Shown: piece after piece, positions 26,574-36,057 of the stretch | Layout: each line of letters begins with the position of its first letter | Position numbering within the stretch: the first letter of the stretch is position 1 | DNA from: Bacillota bacterium | GTDB taxonomy: Bacteria > Bacillota > Clostridia > Christensenellales > SZUA-584 | Assembly (NCBI GenBank): GCA_023391105.1 | Contig: JAEWBO010000025.1 | Span: forward strand, 62,001-126,000 | Direction of reading: 5' to 3' | DNA length: 64,000 nt | The notes under the pieces: model-generated | Databases searched by the model: none | The model's input: only the letters and a program-made list of their open reading frames with translations | What the model was told of the DNA's origin: nothing | Position numbers and translations under genes: made by a program

Positions 26574-27953
26574 ATGCCGCATCTGACACCCAAGGAAATC
26601 GTCGAAGCCCTTGATAAATATATCATCGGACAGGATAAAGCCAAAAGAGCCGTCGCGATTGCGCTGCGCAACCGCTACAGACGGCAGCGTCTTGATCAAG
26701 AGATGCAGGATGAAATTACACCCAAGAATATCATCATGGTGGGCCCCACAGGTGTGGGCAAAACCGAAATCGCAAGGCGTCTGGCAAAGCTCATGAACGC
26801 GCCGTTTGTAAAGGTAGAGGCCACCAAGTTCACCGAAGTCGGCTATGTAGGCCGCGATGTGGAATCCATGATCCGCGACCTCGTGGAGGCGTCCATTCGT
26901 ATAGTCAAACAGTCGCGCAGGGAAACCGTCATGGACAAAGCGCAGACCGCAGCAGAGGAACGGCTGGTCGATGTTCTTGCGCCAATGAACAAGAGACCTG
27001 CACCGTCGCAGAACCCGTTTCAGGCACTGTTGGGGCAGGGTCAAAACGTGCCGCAGGAGACGCCCGAGGAAAAGCAGCGCCGCATGACGCGCCGCGAGGA
27101 AACGCTCGCGATGCTGCGCGCGGGCAGGCTGGAAGACACGATGATCGAGATCGAGGTGGAAGACAACGCGTCCATCGGCATCGAAATCGCGGGCATGGGC
27201 AGCGATATCAACATCGGTGAGATGTTTTCAGGTATATTGCCCAAGAAAACCAAGAGACGCCGCGTGACTGTGGCGGAAGCGCGCAAGATATTCACGCAGG
27301 AGGAAGCTGACAAGCTCATCGATATGGATGAAGTGATCAGCACCGCTGTGGAACGCGCGGAGCAGGACGGTATCATATTCTTAGACGAAATTGACAAAAT
27401 TGCGGGCAAGAACATGGGTCAGGGTCCGGATGTATCGCGAGAGGGCGTGCAAAGGGATATTCTTCCCATCGTTGAAGGCTCCACAGTGGTCACAAAATAC
27501 GGCCCCGTCAAAACGGACTACATGCTGTTTATCGCGGCGGGCGCTTTCCACGTGGCCAAAGTATCCGACCTAATCCCCGAGCTTCAGGGTCGCTTTCCCA
27601 TCAAGGTGGAGCTGCAAAGCCTCACACGCGACGATTTGAAACGCATTTTGACGCAGCCCAAGAACGCGCTGATCAAGCAGTATACGGCGCTGCTGGAGGC
27701 AGACAACGTACGCCTGATTTTCAAGGATGACGCGATCGAAGAGATCGCGCGCTATGCTGTGATGGTCAACGAAACTGCCGAGAATATCGGCGCGCGGCGT
27801 TTGCACACGGTGATTGAGAATCTGCTGGAGGATATTTCGTATAACGCGGGCGGCAACCACCCGATGATTGATCTTGAGGTCGATGCGGCGTATGTCAAGG
27901 AGCATTTAAAAGAACAGATCAAAGATAACGATCTGCAAAAACACATATTGTAA
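26574..27953 (+). CDS. hslU: ATP-dependent protease ATPase subunit HslU (ClpY)
   Basis: 459 residues. This AAA+ unfoldase feeds substrates to HslV. Walker A GPTGVGKTEIARRLAKL is near residue 57; the GYVGRD pore loop, Walker B FLDEIDKI, and the sensor segment with LQGRFPIKVEL follow; the family-specific I domain lies between about 110 and 240. It ends with the conserved NDLQKHIL tail that docks into HslV. A terminator follows. Confidence 0.97.
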   Translation: MPHLTPKEIVEALDKYIIGQDKAKRAVAIALRNRYRRQRLDQEMQDEITPKNIIMVGPTGVGKTEIARRLAKLMNAPFVKVEATKFTEVGYVGRDVESMIRDLVEASIRIVKQSRRETVMDKAQTAAEERLVDVLAPMNKRPAPSQNPFQALLGQGQNVPQETPEEKQRRMTRREETLAMLRAGRLEDTMIEIEVEDNASIGIEIAGMGSDINIGEMFSGILPKKTKRRRVTVAEARKIFTQEEADKLIDMDEVISTAVERAEQDGIIFLDEIDKIAGKNMGQGPDVSREGVQRDILPIVEGSTVVTKYGPVKTDYMLFIAAGAFHVAKVSDLIPELQGRFPIKVELQSLTRDDLKRILTQPKNALIKQYTALLEADNVRLIFKDDAIEEIARYAVMVNETAENIGARRLHTVIENLLEDISYNAGGNHPMIDLEVDAAYVKEHLKEQIKDNDLQKHIL

Positions 27954-27959
27954 AGCCTG

Positions 27960-27987
27960 GGCGCCGGTTCATTCGGCGCTTTTTTTA
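27960..27987 (+). terminator. Intrinsic terminator after hslVU
   Basis: GCGCCG / CGGCGC stem with a seven-base loop followed by seven T residues, eight bases after the hslU stop. It ends the comM-to-hslU transcript. Confidence 0.92.
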
Positions 27988-28010
27988 TTGAGGAAAAGCT
28001 GGAAATATTA

Positions 28011-28039
28011 TTCCTGCCAAAATTATGGTATAGTATAAC
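28011..28039 (+). promoter_or_regulatory. Possible promoter of the small membrane protein gene
   Basis: TTCCTG (28011-28016) and TATAAC (28034-28039), 17 bases apart, 31 bases before the ATG at 28071. Confidence 0.4.
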
Positions 28040-28070
28040 ATAATGTATATAATTGTGGAGGATATAACAA

Positions 28071-28550
28071 ATGGGGTATTTAGGAATATTATTTCTATTT
28101 GTGCCGCAAGGACTTTTAATATTACTATCGATATTAATTGTCATAAGCTTTGTGTCTTTATACAGTATGAAAAGAATCGTGAATTTAACAAACTAGCAGA
28201 TTGTTAATAAAAAAGGCTCATTAGTACCACTTGCTTTTACAGCATGGGGATTTAATATATCAGCACTTTCTGTGGCTTTAATTATCATGGATGTTATAAG
28301 CTCAGAAATTGTATATTTACAGGCTATTCATAGCGAATGGGGAGGATCTACCGAACAGGCTCGTACTCCAGAATTAATATATATTGTGTGTTTGGCTTTG
28401 CTTCATGCTGGGTTACTTTTATTTAGTTATTTCTCTTTTAAGAAGAGAATAATTAGTAAGCCAAAGAGGATTAAAATGTATATTGCTTTTATTGTTTCTT
28501 CTGCGTCGATATGGGCACTTTTTATGTGCTTTGTCCTTAGAGTTTTATGA
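28071..28550 (+). pseudogene. Small four-helix membrane protein gene interrupted by one in-frame TAG
   Basis: An ATG with a strong GGAGG site opens a frame of 41 codons that ends at TAG (28194-28196). The same frame then stays open for another 117 codons to the stop at 28548-28550, and the second half also looks like a membrane protein. Hydrophobic segments: LGILFLFVPQGLLILLSILIV before the TAG, and FTAWGFNISALSVALIIMDVI, LIYIVCLALLHAGLLLFSYF and AFIVSSASIWALFMCFVL after it. With the TAG read through it is a 159-residue protein. It may be a recent pseudogene, a sequencing error or two products. It is more AT-rich than its neighbours. No function is recognised. Confidence 0.6.
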
Positions 28551-28748
28551 TGCTAACCAAAGAACAGTGACTGGAACTGCGTTACCAGACTAAAAACGAC
28601 ATTCCATTTGATCAACATTCATTTTGAGTTCTGCCATGCTTTTCATTCATTCGTCGTAAAACAGAATATCGCCGTTTTCGTTGGCACATAATAATGCTAT
28701 CCATTTTACGGAGCCATATCTTTTGGCTCAAGACGGGGGAGTGTTATT

Positions 28749-31121
28749 ATGAAAGCGATTGTTATGGCGGGCGGCGAAGGCACGCGCTTGCGTCCGCTCA
28801 CGTGCGGAACGCCCAAGCCCATGGTGCCGCTGCTGGATCGCCCGATGCTCGATTATGCGATTGAGCATCTTTTGCGTTATGGCATCAACGATATGGCGTT
28901 TACGCTGGGGTACCAGCCGTCGGTGATTACCGGCTATTTTGAGGATCATCAGCCAAAGGACGCTTATATTGAATACTACATCGAGGATGCGCCGCTCGGC
29001 ACTGCGGGCAGTGTCAAAAACGCCGCAGGGTTTGTGGACGGTACGTTTATTATTCTCAGCGGCGATGCGCTCACGGACATCGACCTAAAGCAGGCGGTGG
29101 ACGCACATAAGCGCAGCGGGGCCAAAGCCACCATTGTATTAAAAAAGATGGGTAATCCGTCGGGCTACGGCGTGGTCATCACGAACCAAGACGGGTTTGT
29201 GGAGCGCTTTGTGGAAAAGCCGGGCTGGGAGGATGTGTTCTCGGATACCATCAACACGGGGCTTTACGTATTGGAGCCCGACGTGCTGGAGCTTGTGCCG
29301 CAAGGGCAATCGTTTGATTTCGCCAAGGATTTGTTTCCCCTGATGATGAGCAAAGGGATGCCCATATATGGCCACGTCGCGTCGGGCTACTGGTGTGATG
29401 TGGGTAACATCGAAAGCTACATCCGCGCCCATGAGGATATGCTCAAAGGCGCAGTATCGGTTAATATCAAGGGGCGCTGCGTCGGCGGTATTTGGGTGGG
29501 CACCGGCGTGACCTTGAGCAGTTCGGCGCTGATACAATCACCCGGATTCATCGGCGAAGGTGTGACCATTGGCGACGGCGCGAAGATCGGGCGGTATTCC
29601 TGCATCGGCGCTTATGCGCATGTGGGTGCTTTCTCGAACCTGAAGCGCAGTGTGATGCACAGCGGCGCCCGTGTGGGCCGTCACGCCAAATTGAGCGGCT
29701 GCGTGGTGGCATCGCGCAGCTCTGTGGGTGAGCGCGCAAGCGTTTACGAAGGCGCGGTGGTCGGTGAAGGCTGCTCGCTCGCGGGCGACAGCCGCGTATC
29801 GCCGCGCGTGCGCATATGGCCCGATAAAAACATCGGATATGGCACGTCTGTGGGAGAAAACATCGTCTGGGGTCATGGCGAGCGCACAGGGCTTATCGGC
29901 AAAACCGGCTTTGTGGGTGATGTGGGTGTGGATTTAACGCCGCTCAAGCTGGGGCGCATATTCGGCGCAATCGGCGAATTCATGTCGGGTAAGAGCGTAG
30001 CGGTTTGCGCGGACGGCAGTGCCATCAGCCATGCGGCACTCAAACAAGCCTCCGGTATACTCACAATGAGCGGCGTGAATGTATTCGCGCTGAGCGGAGT
30101 GACGCGCAGCGCCTGTGCGTTGGTCGCCGATATCATGCAAAACGGTTTGTGTCTGATGATTCGCATGAGCAAGCAGCATCTATATGTGGATATATTCGAG
30201 CCCGAGCTGTTTATGCTGTCCAAAAACGCGCGGCGACAAATTGAAGCGCGGTATTTCATGCAAGGTGAAATGCTCGCATCGACTGCATGCGGCAAGGAAA
30301 CATGGGTGGGTGCCGCGGAAAGCCTTTACACCAACACGGTTTTCCAAAAGATTGACTGGAGTACCATTAAGGCCTCGGGTATTCGTGTGCTCGTGGTGGG
30401 AGGGCGCGAGACGGACGCTTTTGCCGTGCGTGTGATGGAGACGTGCGGTATACGCGTTGCAGATGCAGGCGGCATGGATGCTGAAACCGCCATGCACACC
30501 CATGGCGCGTCGTTTGGCGTCCGCTTTGCCAAAGACGGCATGGTGAGCGCGCTCTATCTGCCAAGCGGCCGCATTTTGGGTCCGGACGAATGGAAGGCAC
30601 TCTCGTATTATCTTGTGTTCAGCAGCCTTAATAAGCCCGTGGTCAATCTGCCGAGCGGCGTATCAAGAAGTGTGGTGGCTGCGGCTGACGTTCTGAATAT
30701 AAGCTATGAGTTCACATCAGAAGAAGATGCAGTATTGGATTTATCCCCCGATCAGCGGCGTGTGCTATACGACGGCGTGTTTGGAATTTGCCGCTTTGCG
30801 GAGCATATGGCGCGCAGCGGTGTCATGGCCGATGAAGTGGCCGCGGTGATTGAACAGCCGCATATCAGGGTGAAGGCGATAAGCTGTGACTATGACGATA
30901 TCGGGCGCGTGATCGGCGGTATGTATGCGCGCGGCGGCGCTTATGCCAATGAAGGTCTGCGGTTGGATGTACAGGGCGGCTCCGGCTATATTTGTCCGCA
31001 CGCCACGAGGCCGACGATCATCATTCGCACCGAGGGAGACACGGAGGAGTTTGCGGAGGAGCTCTGCGAAACGTACACGGACATGGTGCGCAGGATTGTC
31101 CGGCAGAGCAAAAAAAGCTGA
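28749..31121 (+). CDS. Sugar nucleotidyltransferase (mannose-1-phosphate guanylyltransferase-like) fused to a degenerate phosphomannomutase domain
   Basis: 790 residues. Residues 1-230 are a nucleotidyltransferase with the intact signature GGEGTRLRPLTCGTPKPMVP and GDALTDID. Residues about 245-370 are a left-handed beta-helix of hexapeptide repeats. The remainder, about 375-790, aligns by general pattern with phosphomannomutase/phosphoglucomutase, but the catalytic serine loop (normally TASHNP) reads MIRMSKQHLYVD and the metal loop (normally DGDxDR) reads ASFGVRFAKDG. The mutase part is therefore probably not catalytic. It may make GDP-mannose or another activated hexose, perhaps for the PMT module upstream. 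GGGGGAG precedes the ATG. Confidence 0.82.
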   Translation: MKAIVMAGGEGTRLRPLTCGTPKPMVPLLDRPMLDYAIEHLLRYGINDMAFTLGYQPSVITGYFEDHQPKDAYIEYYIEDAPLGTAGSVKNAAGFVDGTFIILSGDALTDIDLKQAVDAHKRSGAKATIVLKKMGNPSGYGVVITNQDGFVERFVEKPGWEDVFSDTINTGLYVLEPDVLELVPQGQSFDFAKDLFPLMMSKGMPIYGHVASGYWCDVGNIESYIRAHEDMLKGAVSVNIKGRCVGGIWVGTGVTLSSSALIQSPGFIGEGVTIGDGAKIGRYSCIGAYAHVGAFSNLKRSVMHSGARVGRHAKLSGCVVASRSSVGERASVYEGAVVGEGCSLAGDSRVSPRVRIWPDKNIGYGTSVGENIVWGHGERTGLIGKTGFVGDVGVDLTPLKLGRIFGAIGEFMSGKSVAVCADGSAISHAALKQASGILTMSGVNVFALSGVTRSACALVADIMQNGLCLMIRMSKQHLYVDIFEPELFMLSKNARRQIEARYFMQGEMLASTACGKETWVGAAESLYTNTVFQKIDWSTIKASGIRVLVVGGRETDAFAVRVMETCGIRVADAGGMDAETAMHTHGASFGVRFAKDGMVSALYLPSGRILGPDEWKALSYYLVFSSLNKPVVNLPSGVSRSVVAAADVLNISYEFTSEEDAVLDLSPDQRRVLYDGVFGICRFAEHMARSGVMADEVAAVIEQPHIRVKAISCDYDDIGRVIGGMYARGGAYANEGLRLDVQGGSGYICPHATRPTIIIRTEGDTEEFAEELCETYTDMVRRIVRQSKKS

Positions 31122-31144
31122 GATAATTCTAATATTAACAGAGC

Positions 31145-31171
31145 AAGGCTGCCTCAAAAGGTGGCCTTTTC
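31145..31171 (+). terminator. Intrinsic terminator
   Basis: Nine-bp stem AAGGCTGCC / GGTGGCCTT (with two G-T pairs) and a six-base loop, running into TTTTC, 23 bases after the nucleotidyltransferase stop. Confidence 0.8.
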
Positions 31172-31203
31172 TTGTTACTGAAACAAGTATTTTACGGCAT
31201 GGT

Positions 31204-31231
31204 TTGAGCACAGCGATAATTGTGGTATAAT
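31204..31231 (+). promoter_or_regulatory. Promoter of the RNase J gene
   Basis: TTGAGC (31204-31209) and TATAAT (31226-31231) with 16 bases between. Confidence 0.65.
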
Positions 31232-31323
31232 AGCCATGAAAAAGTGTGCCAAGGCGCGCTGCTTGCATAGAAAATAGTAATGCTTTAATATAGAAAAGAC
31301 GGACGAAAGAGAGGAAAGCCAAT

Positions 31324-32994
31324 TTGGCAAAAAAACAACAACAGCATAATGTCAGGATTACCCCGCTCGGCGGTATCGGCGAGGTGGGTAAAAATATGAC
31401 CGTCATCGAATACGGTGACGAAATGATCGTGATCGACTGCGGCTTGTGTTTCCCGAGGGAAGACATGCTGGGGGTCGACTATGTGATTCCCGATATCACG
31501 TATTTGAAGAAGAACAAAGAAAAGATCAAAGCGGTGCTGATTACGCACGGCCACGAGGATCATATCGGTGCCACGCCATATTTGCTGCCCGTCATGGGCG
31601 CGCCGGTTTACGGGACGGACTTGACGCTCGCGCTGATTGAAACCAAGCTCGCGGAGCATAAAATTGACGGCGTGCCGCTAAACGTGATCAAACCGGGCGA
31701 TAGCTTTTCGGCAGGTGTGTTCAAAATAGAAGCCATCCGTGTGACGCACAGCATCGACGCGGCGCTCGCCTTTGCGGTGCACACGCCGGAAGGCACCATC
31801 GTATGCACCGGGGACTTCAAGGTGGATTATACGCCTGTGGATGGCCGCGTGATGGATCTTGCGAAGTTTGCGCAGCTGGGCAACGACGGTGTGCTCGCAC
31901 TGCTGTCCGACAGCACCAACGCGGAGAACCCGGGCTACACGATGTCGGAAAGCACCGTGGGCGATACATTCGAGAGCTATTTCAAAAAAGCGACGGGGCG
32001 CATCATTGTGGCCACGTTCGCGTCCAATATTCACAGGCTCCAGCAGGTAATCAGCGCATCCAAACGCTATGGGCGCAAGGTGTGTCTCACGGGCCGAAGC
32101 ATGCTGAAAATCGCCAAGGTGGCCACTGAGCTCGGTTACCTCGAGCTGGATGAAGACATGCTGGTGGAGCCCGAAGAGCTCGAGAAGATGAAAAAGAACA
32201 AGATTGTCATACTGACGACGGGCAGTCAGGGCGAAACGATGTCTGGGCTTGTGCGTATGGCGGCGGGTGAACATAAAAAGCTGTCTATGATCCCCGGTGA
32301 TCTTGTGATCATTTCATCCACACCAATTCCGGGCAATGAGCGCTATGTGTCGAATGTTATCAATATGCTGTACCGCAAGGGTGCCGACGTGATTAACGAA
32401 GGCGTGGCGGATGTGCATGTATCGGGCCATGCGTGTGAGGAAGAATTAAAGCTTATGATTTCACTCACCAAGCCGAAATATTTTATACCGATGCACGGCG
32501 AATACCGGCATCTATACCGGCATGCGGCGCTGGCTGAAAATCAGGGCATCAAACGCAGTCATATATTTATCCCTGAGATTGGCAAGGTGATCGAGATCGG
32601 CCAGCGGTTTTCCCGTGCGACCGAGACGGTGCCCTCGGGCAGCGTGATCATTGACGGCCTCGGTGTCGGTGATGTGGGCAACGTGGTGCTTAGGGATCGC
32701 AAGCTGTTATCTCAAGACGGTTTGTTCATCGTCGTCGTGACGATTTCCAGCGAAACAGGTGAGCTCGTGGCCGGGCCGGAGATCATATCGCGCGGATTTG
32801 TGTATATGCGTGAATCCACCGACCTGCTGGAAAGCGCCCGTAAGATCATTGTGGACGTGGTGGCCGATTGCAGTGCCAACAGTATTACGGAATGGACGAC
32901 CATCAAGGGGCGTATCAAGAAGTCGCTGCGCAGCTATCTTTACGAAAGTACAAAGCGTAACCCGATGATACTGCCTATTATTATTGATATTTGA
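31324..32994 (+). CDS. rnj: Ribonuclease J
   Basis: 556 residues. A metallo-beta-lactamase/beta-CASP enzyme with 5'-3' exonuclease and endonuclease activity, central to RNA turnover in Firmicutes. Zinc ligands are in THGHEDHIGATPY; the beta-CASP domain has SDSTNAENPGYTMSE, ATFASNIHRLQQ, TTGSQGE and VSGHACEEELKLM; PMHGEYRH and the C-terminal domain complete it. The start is TTG at 31324 with AGAGAGG upstream. Whether it corresponds to J1 or J2 cannot be told. Confidence 0.95.
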   Translation: MAKKQQQHNVRITPLGGIGEVGKNMTVIEYGDEMIVIDCGLCFPREDMLGVDYVIPDITYLKKNKEKIKAVLITHGHEDHIGATPYLLPVMGAPVYGTDLTLALIETKLAEHKIDGVPLNVIKPGDSFSAGVFKIEAIRVTHSIDAALAFAVHTPEGTIVCTGDFKVDYTPVDGRVMDLAKFAQLGNDGVLALLSDSTNAENPGYTMSESTVGDTFESYFKKATGRIIVATFASNIHRLQQVISASKRYGRKVCLTGRSMLKIAKVATELGYLELDEDMLVEPEELEKMKKNKIVILTTGSQGETMSGLVRMAAGEHKKLSMIPGDLVIISSTPIPGNERYVSNVINMLYRKGADVINEGVADVHVSGHACEEELKLMISLTKPKYFIPMHGEYRHLYRHAALAENQGIKRSHIFIPEIGKVIEIGQRFSRATETVPSGSVIIDGLGVGDVGNVVLRDRKLLSQDGLFIVVVTISSETGELVAGPEIISRGFVYMRESTDLLESARKIIVDVVADCSANSITEWTTIKGRIKKSLRSYLYESTKRNPMILPIIIDI

Positions 32995-33024
32995 TCAATA
33001 TGCTTTGTAAGGGGGTGATTTTGT

Positions 33025-33372
33025 ATGCTCGTGTATGATAAAGCACACGAACTTGCAAATGAAATTAAGAAAAACGCGGACTGTCAGGAATATGTCCGTT
33101 TAAAAGAGATCGTTATGGCGGATGAGAAGAACAAGGCGCTGCTGGCGGATTATAAGAAGCTGCAGCTGGAGGCGCAGGCGATGTATCTTTCGGGCAGTGA
33201 ACCCAAAGAGGAATCGCTGGAAAAGCTCAAAAAACTCGGTGAGCTCTTGGCGTTTAATCCGGATGTCACGGCATATTTTGCTGCGGAGTACCGCCTTCAG
33301 ACGATGATGGGCGATGTTTATAAGATACTCGGTGCAGTATGCGACTTCGGGTTTGATCTTCTATCAGAGTAG
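33025..33372 (+). CDS. YlbF/YmcA family protein
   Basis: 115 residues, largely helical, with the family pattern AHELANEIKKNADCQEYVRLKE at the N-terminus. In Bacillus YlbF, YmcA and YaaT form a complex that acts with RNase Y in mRNA maturation; a link to RNA turnover fits its place right after the RNase J gene. A strong AAGGGGGTGA site precedes the ATG. mltG follows eight bases later. Confidence 0.85.
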   Translation: MLVYDKAHELANEIKKNADCQEYVRLKEIVMADEKNKALLADYKKLQLEAQAMYLSGSEPKEESLEKLKKLGELLAFNPDVTAYFAAEYRLQTMMGDVYKILGAVCDFGFDLLSE

Positions 33373-33380
33373 GTAAACAA

Positions 33381-34685
33381 ATGGCAAATAGCAAGGATAA
33401 AAACGATTGGATCGACGATTTGAATAACGAGACACGCGCTTTTTCACCCGTCTTAAGTGGCAGCAGCCATGCGGACGGAGAGACGCGGGCGTTTTCGCTC
33501 GAAGACAGTGCCAACGAACCGCGCGAGAAGTGTGAGGAACGCGGTTCCTTAAAAGAGGTTCCGACGGGCGCGTTTATTTGGCGAATTGGCAGGCCGCTGT
33601 TGATACTGGCTGCGAGTATCGCGCTTGTTGTCTTTTTGGCTCTCACGGTATATCACTATATCGAAGAAAGCTATGTGGCGCCGGTCGCGGCGGATACATC
33701 GGAGACCGTTCATGTGGAGATCAAGTCGGGTTCCTCATTGTCTTCTATCTCAACGCTGCTCTATGATGAAGGTATTATCCGCAACAAGTTTGCGTTCCAG
33801 TTGTACGCTGATCTTAACGACCTTGGCGGCAGCTTGAAAGCGGGTCAGTACGATTTGTCGCCGGGCATGACCATGGAACAGATTGCGGATGTTCTCAAGG
33901 AAGGGAATCCGCCTCGATCAGTCATGAAAATCATGTTCCTTGAAGGCTTCACGGTGGAAGACATGGCAGAAAAGCTCTTCAAGGAAGGTTTATTTGATGA
34001 GGATGAACGCAAGGAGTTTTTAGACCTTTGTAAAGATGCCGATGCCTTTATCGAATACGACTTCATCGCAGCACTCAAGGGTACAGAGAATTTAAGCAGC
34101 CGCAAGTACGCGCTGGAAGGCTACCTCGCGCCGGATACATATCAGTTTTACGAGGATGCGACACCTGAAGATGTGATTAAGAAGCTGCTCGACCAGTTTA
34201 ACAAAGTGTTTAAGTATGAGTATAAACAGCGTGCCGAGGAACTGGGCATGACCATAGATCAGGTGCTGACGCTGGCATCCATGATTGAATGGGAAGCCAC
34301 AGAAGTAGACTTCAAAAAGGTATCTGCGGTGTTTCATAACAGAATCCAAGAGGACATGGAATTTGGTTCGTGCGCGTCAATGCGGTATGTAACAGGTATT
34401 AAGAAGATGACCTACACAGCGGAGGAACTGGCCATCGACTCCCCTTATAACACGTACATGTATAAGGGCCTTCCGCTCGGCTCAATTAACAATCCCGGCG
34501 CGAACGCAATTGATGCGGCGCTTTATCCGGAAGAAGATTTTGACTATCTGTATTTCATGAACAAGGATAAGACGTCGAGCGAGCTGGTATACGCAAAAAC
34601 GCTTGACGAGCACAAAGATAACGAAGCGGCTTACCACGCTTCACCTGAAGCCACACCGGAACAGACCAAAAATGAAGAAGATTGA
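33381..34685 (+). CDS. mltG: Endolytic murein transglycosylase MltG (YceG-like)
   Basis: 434 residues. It cleaves nascent glycan strands in the membrane. A cytoplasmic tail of about 70 residues is followed by one membrane helix (LLILAASIALVVFLALTVYHY), a LysM-like region (HVEIKSGSSLSSISTLLYDEGII) and the YceG catalytic domain. The active-site Glu is in ASMIEWEATE, where most relatives have a Lys in place of Trp. NTYMYKGLPLGSINNPG is conserved. The following U32 gene starts 14 bases before the stop. Confidence 0.93.
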   Translation: MANSKDKNDWIDDLNNETRAFSPVLSGSSHADGETRAFSLEDSANEPREKCEERGSLKEVPTGAFIWRIGRPLLILAASIALVVFLALTVYHYIEESYVAPVAADTSETVHVEIKSGSSLSSISTLLYDEGIIRNKFAFQLYADLNDLGGSLKAGQYDLSPGMTMEQIADVLKEGNPPRSVMKIMFLEGFTVEDMAEKLFKEGLFDEDERKEFLDLCKDADAFIEYDFIAALKGTENLSSRKYALEGYLAPDTYQFYEDATPEDVIKKLLDQFNKVFKYEYKQRAEELGMTIDQVLTLASMIEWEATEVDFKKVSAVFHNRIQEDMEFGSCASMRYVTGIKKMTYTAEELAIDSPYNTYMYKGLPLGSINNPGANAIDAALYPEEDFDYLYFMNKDKTSSELVYAKTLDEHKDNEAAYHASPEATPEQTKNEED

Positions 34686-35892
34686 GCTGTTGGCGCCCGC
34701 CGGCAGCATGGAAAGTCTCCATGCTGCCGCTGATTTTGGCGCGGACGCGGTGTACGCCGCGGGCAAAGCCTACGGCCTTAGGGCTTTTGCTGATAACTTT
34801 ACGCCGGATGAGATTGCGCATGCGGCTTCTTTCTTGCACAGCCGTGGCAAGCGCCTTTACATCACAATGAACGCGGTGTTTCACCCCTTCGATTTCGATG
34901 GGCTGGAGGAATACATTGCGTGTCTTGCGAAGGCGGGGGTGGATGCGTTCATTATCACCGACCCGGGCGTATTGACGACTGCCAAACGCGTCGCGCCGCA
35001 GATACCCATCCATATCAGCACACAGGCAAATACGACAAACGCGCGCACGGCGCGGTTTTGGTATGAGCAGGGCGCAAGCCGCGTAATTCTTGCGCGGGAG
35101 CTTTCGCTTGCCGAAATATATGAGATTCGCGCAAACACTCCCAAGGAGCTAGAGCTTGAGGCGTTTGTTCACGGCGCGATGTGCATTGCATATTCGGGAC
35201 GCTGTTTGCTCAGCAGCGTATTTACAGGCCGCAGCGGTAACAGAGGTGCGTGTGCGCAGCCCTGCCGATGGGAATATCAATTATCCGAGAAGGGCTATCC
35301 GGACGAATATTTCCCTGCATATTCGGATGACCGTGGTACATATGTGCTAAATTCCAAAGACCTTTGCATGATCGAGCACATAAAGGACATTATCGATGCC
35401 GGCATCATTTCGCTCAAGATAGAGGGGCGCATGAAGTCGGCTTATTATGTGGCCTGTGTGACGCGTGCGTATAGGCAGGCGCTTGACGATGTTGGCGCTG
35501 GCAAGACGTTTGATCCTGATTTGCTGGAGGAGATCGGCAAGGCAGGGAGCCGCGCCTACACGACAGGATTCTTTTATGGCAATCCGCGCGAGCAGGGGCA
35601 GGATATCACACGCGGCAAGGTGGAGCGTACGCACGACTTTGTGGGCGTGATAAAAGCAAAGACCGATACAGATGGCTGGACGCTGTTTGAACAGCGCGGC
35701 AAGTTCAGCGTGGGCGATACTCTTGAGGTGCTGTCGCCGCACGGCGTATCCGCTATTGAGGTTGCGAGGTTACGAACGCTCGATGGCGAATCGCGAGACT
35801 GCGCGCCGCATCCCAAGGAGATGCTGGAGCTCTTAAGCTTGGGGAAGCTTTTGCCGGGAGACATGCTGCGCAAGAAGAGATTGACACTGTAA
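34672..35892 (+). CDS. U32 family peptidase-like protein (tRNA/rRNA hydroxylation type)
   Basis: About 406 residues. The start MKKIELLAPAGSMESLHAAA at 34672 overlaps mltG; the longer frame from 34603 is an mltG shadow. Cysteines of the family are in HGAMCIAYSGRCLLSS and RGACAQPCRW, and SLKIEGRMKSAYYVA is the U32 signature. Members TrhP and RlhA hydroxylate uridine 34 of tRNA or a 23S rRNA cytidine using prephenate-derived chemistry and an Fe-S cluster. The position after mltG matches the Bacillus yrrL...yrrN-yrrO order, so the TrhP role is the best guess. Confidence 0.85.
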   Translation: MKKIELLAPAGSMESLHAAADFGADAVYAAGKAYGLRAFADNFTPDEIAHAASFLHSRGKRLYITMNAVFHPFDFDGLEEYIACLAKAGVDAFIITDPGVLTTAKRVAPQIPIHISTQANTTNARTARFWYEQGASRVILARELSLAEIYEIRANTPKELELEAFVHGAMCIAYSGRCLLSSVFTGRSGNRGACAQPCRWEYQLSEKGYPDEYFPAYSDDRGTYVLNSKDLCMIEHIKDIIDAGIISLKIEGRMKSAYYVACVTRAYRQALDDVGAGKTFDPDLLEEIGKAGSRAYTTGFFYGNPREQGQDITRGKVERTHDFVGVIKAKTDTDGWTLFEQRGKFSVGDTLEVLSPHGVSAIEVARLRTLDGESRDCAPHPKEMLELLSLGKLLPGDMLRKKRLTL

Positions 35893-35995
35893 AACAACCC
35901 ATCGTATCGCTTCAGTAAGAATGAGACTCTTCTGCACGATTTTCTAGGGTTTGCATGTTATTGTCTATGAATGTAGGTTATTGTATCTGAATATA

Positions 35996-36025
35996 TTGAC
36001 ACTATATTTCATTATAGTATAGAAT
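35996..36025 (+). promoter_or_regulatory. Promoter at the start of the polysaccharide locus
   Basis: TTGACA (35996-36001), consensus, and TAGAAT (36020-36025) with an 18-base spacer, 33 bases before the first gene. Base composition shifts to AT-rich here. Confidence 0.65.
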
Positions 36026-36057
36026 ATTTTAGATTTGAGTTGAAGTGGAGATGTAGA

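Noticed and set aside
27752..28144. 130-codon minus-strand frame across the hslU end and the small membrane protein gene
   Set aside because: It runs antisense through the hslU terminator and conserved hslU codons; it is a shadow frame.
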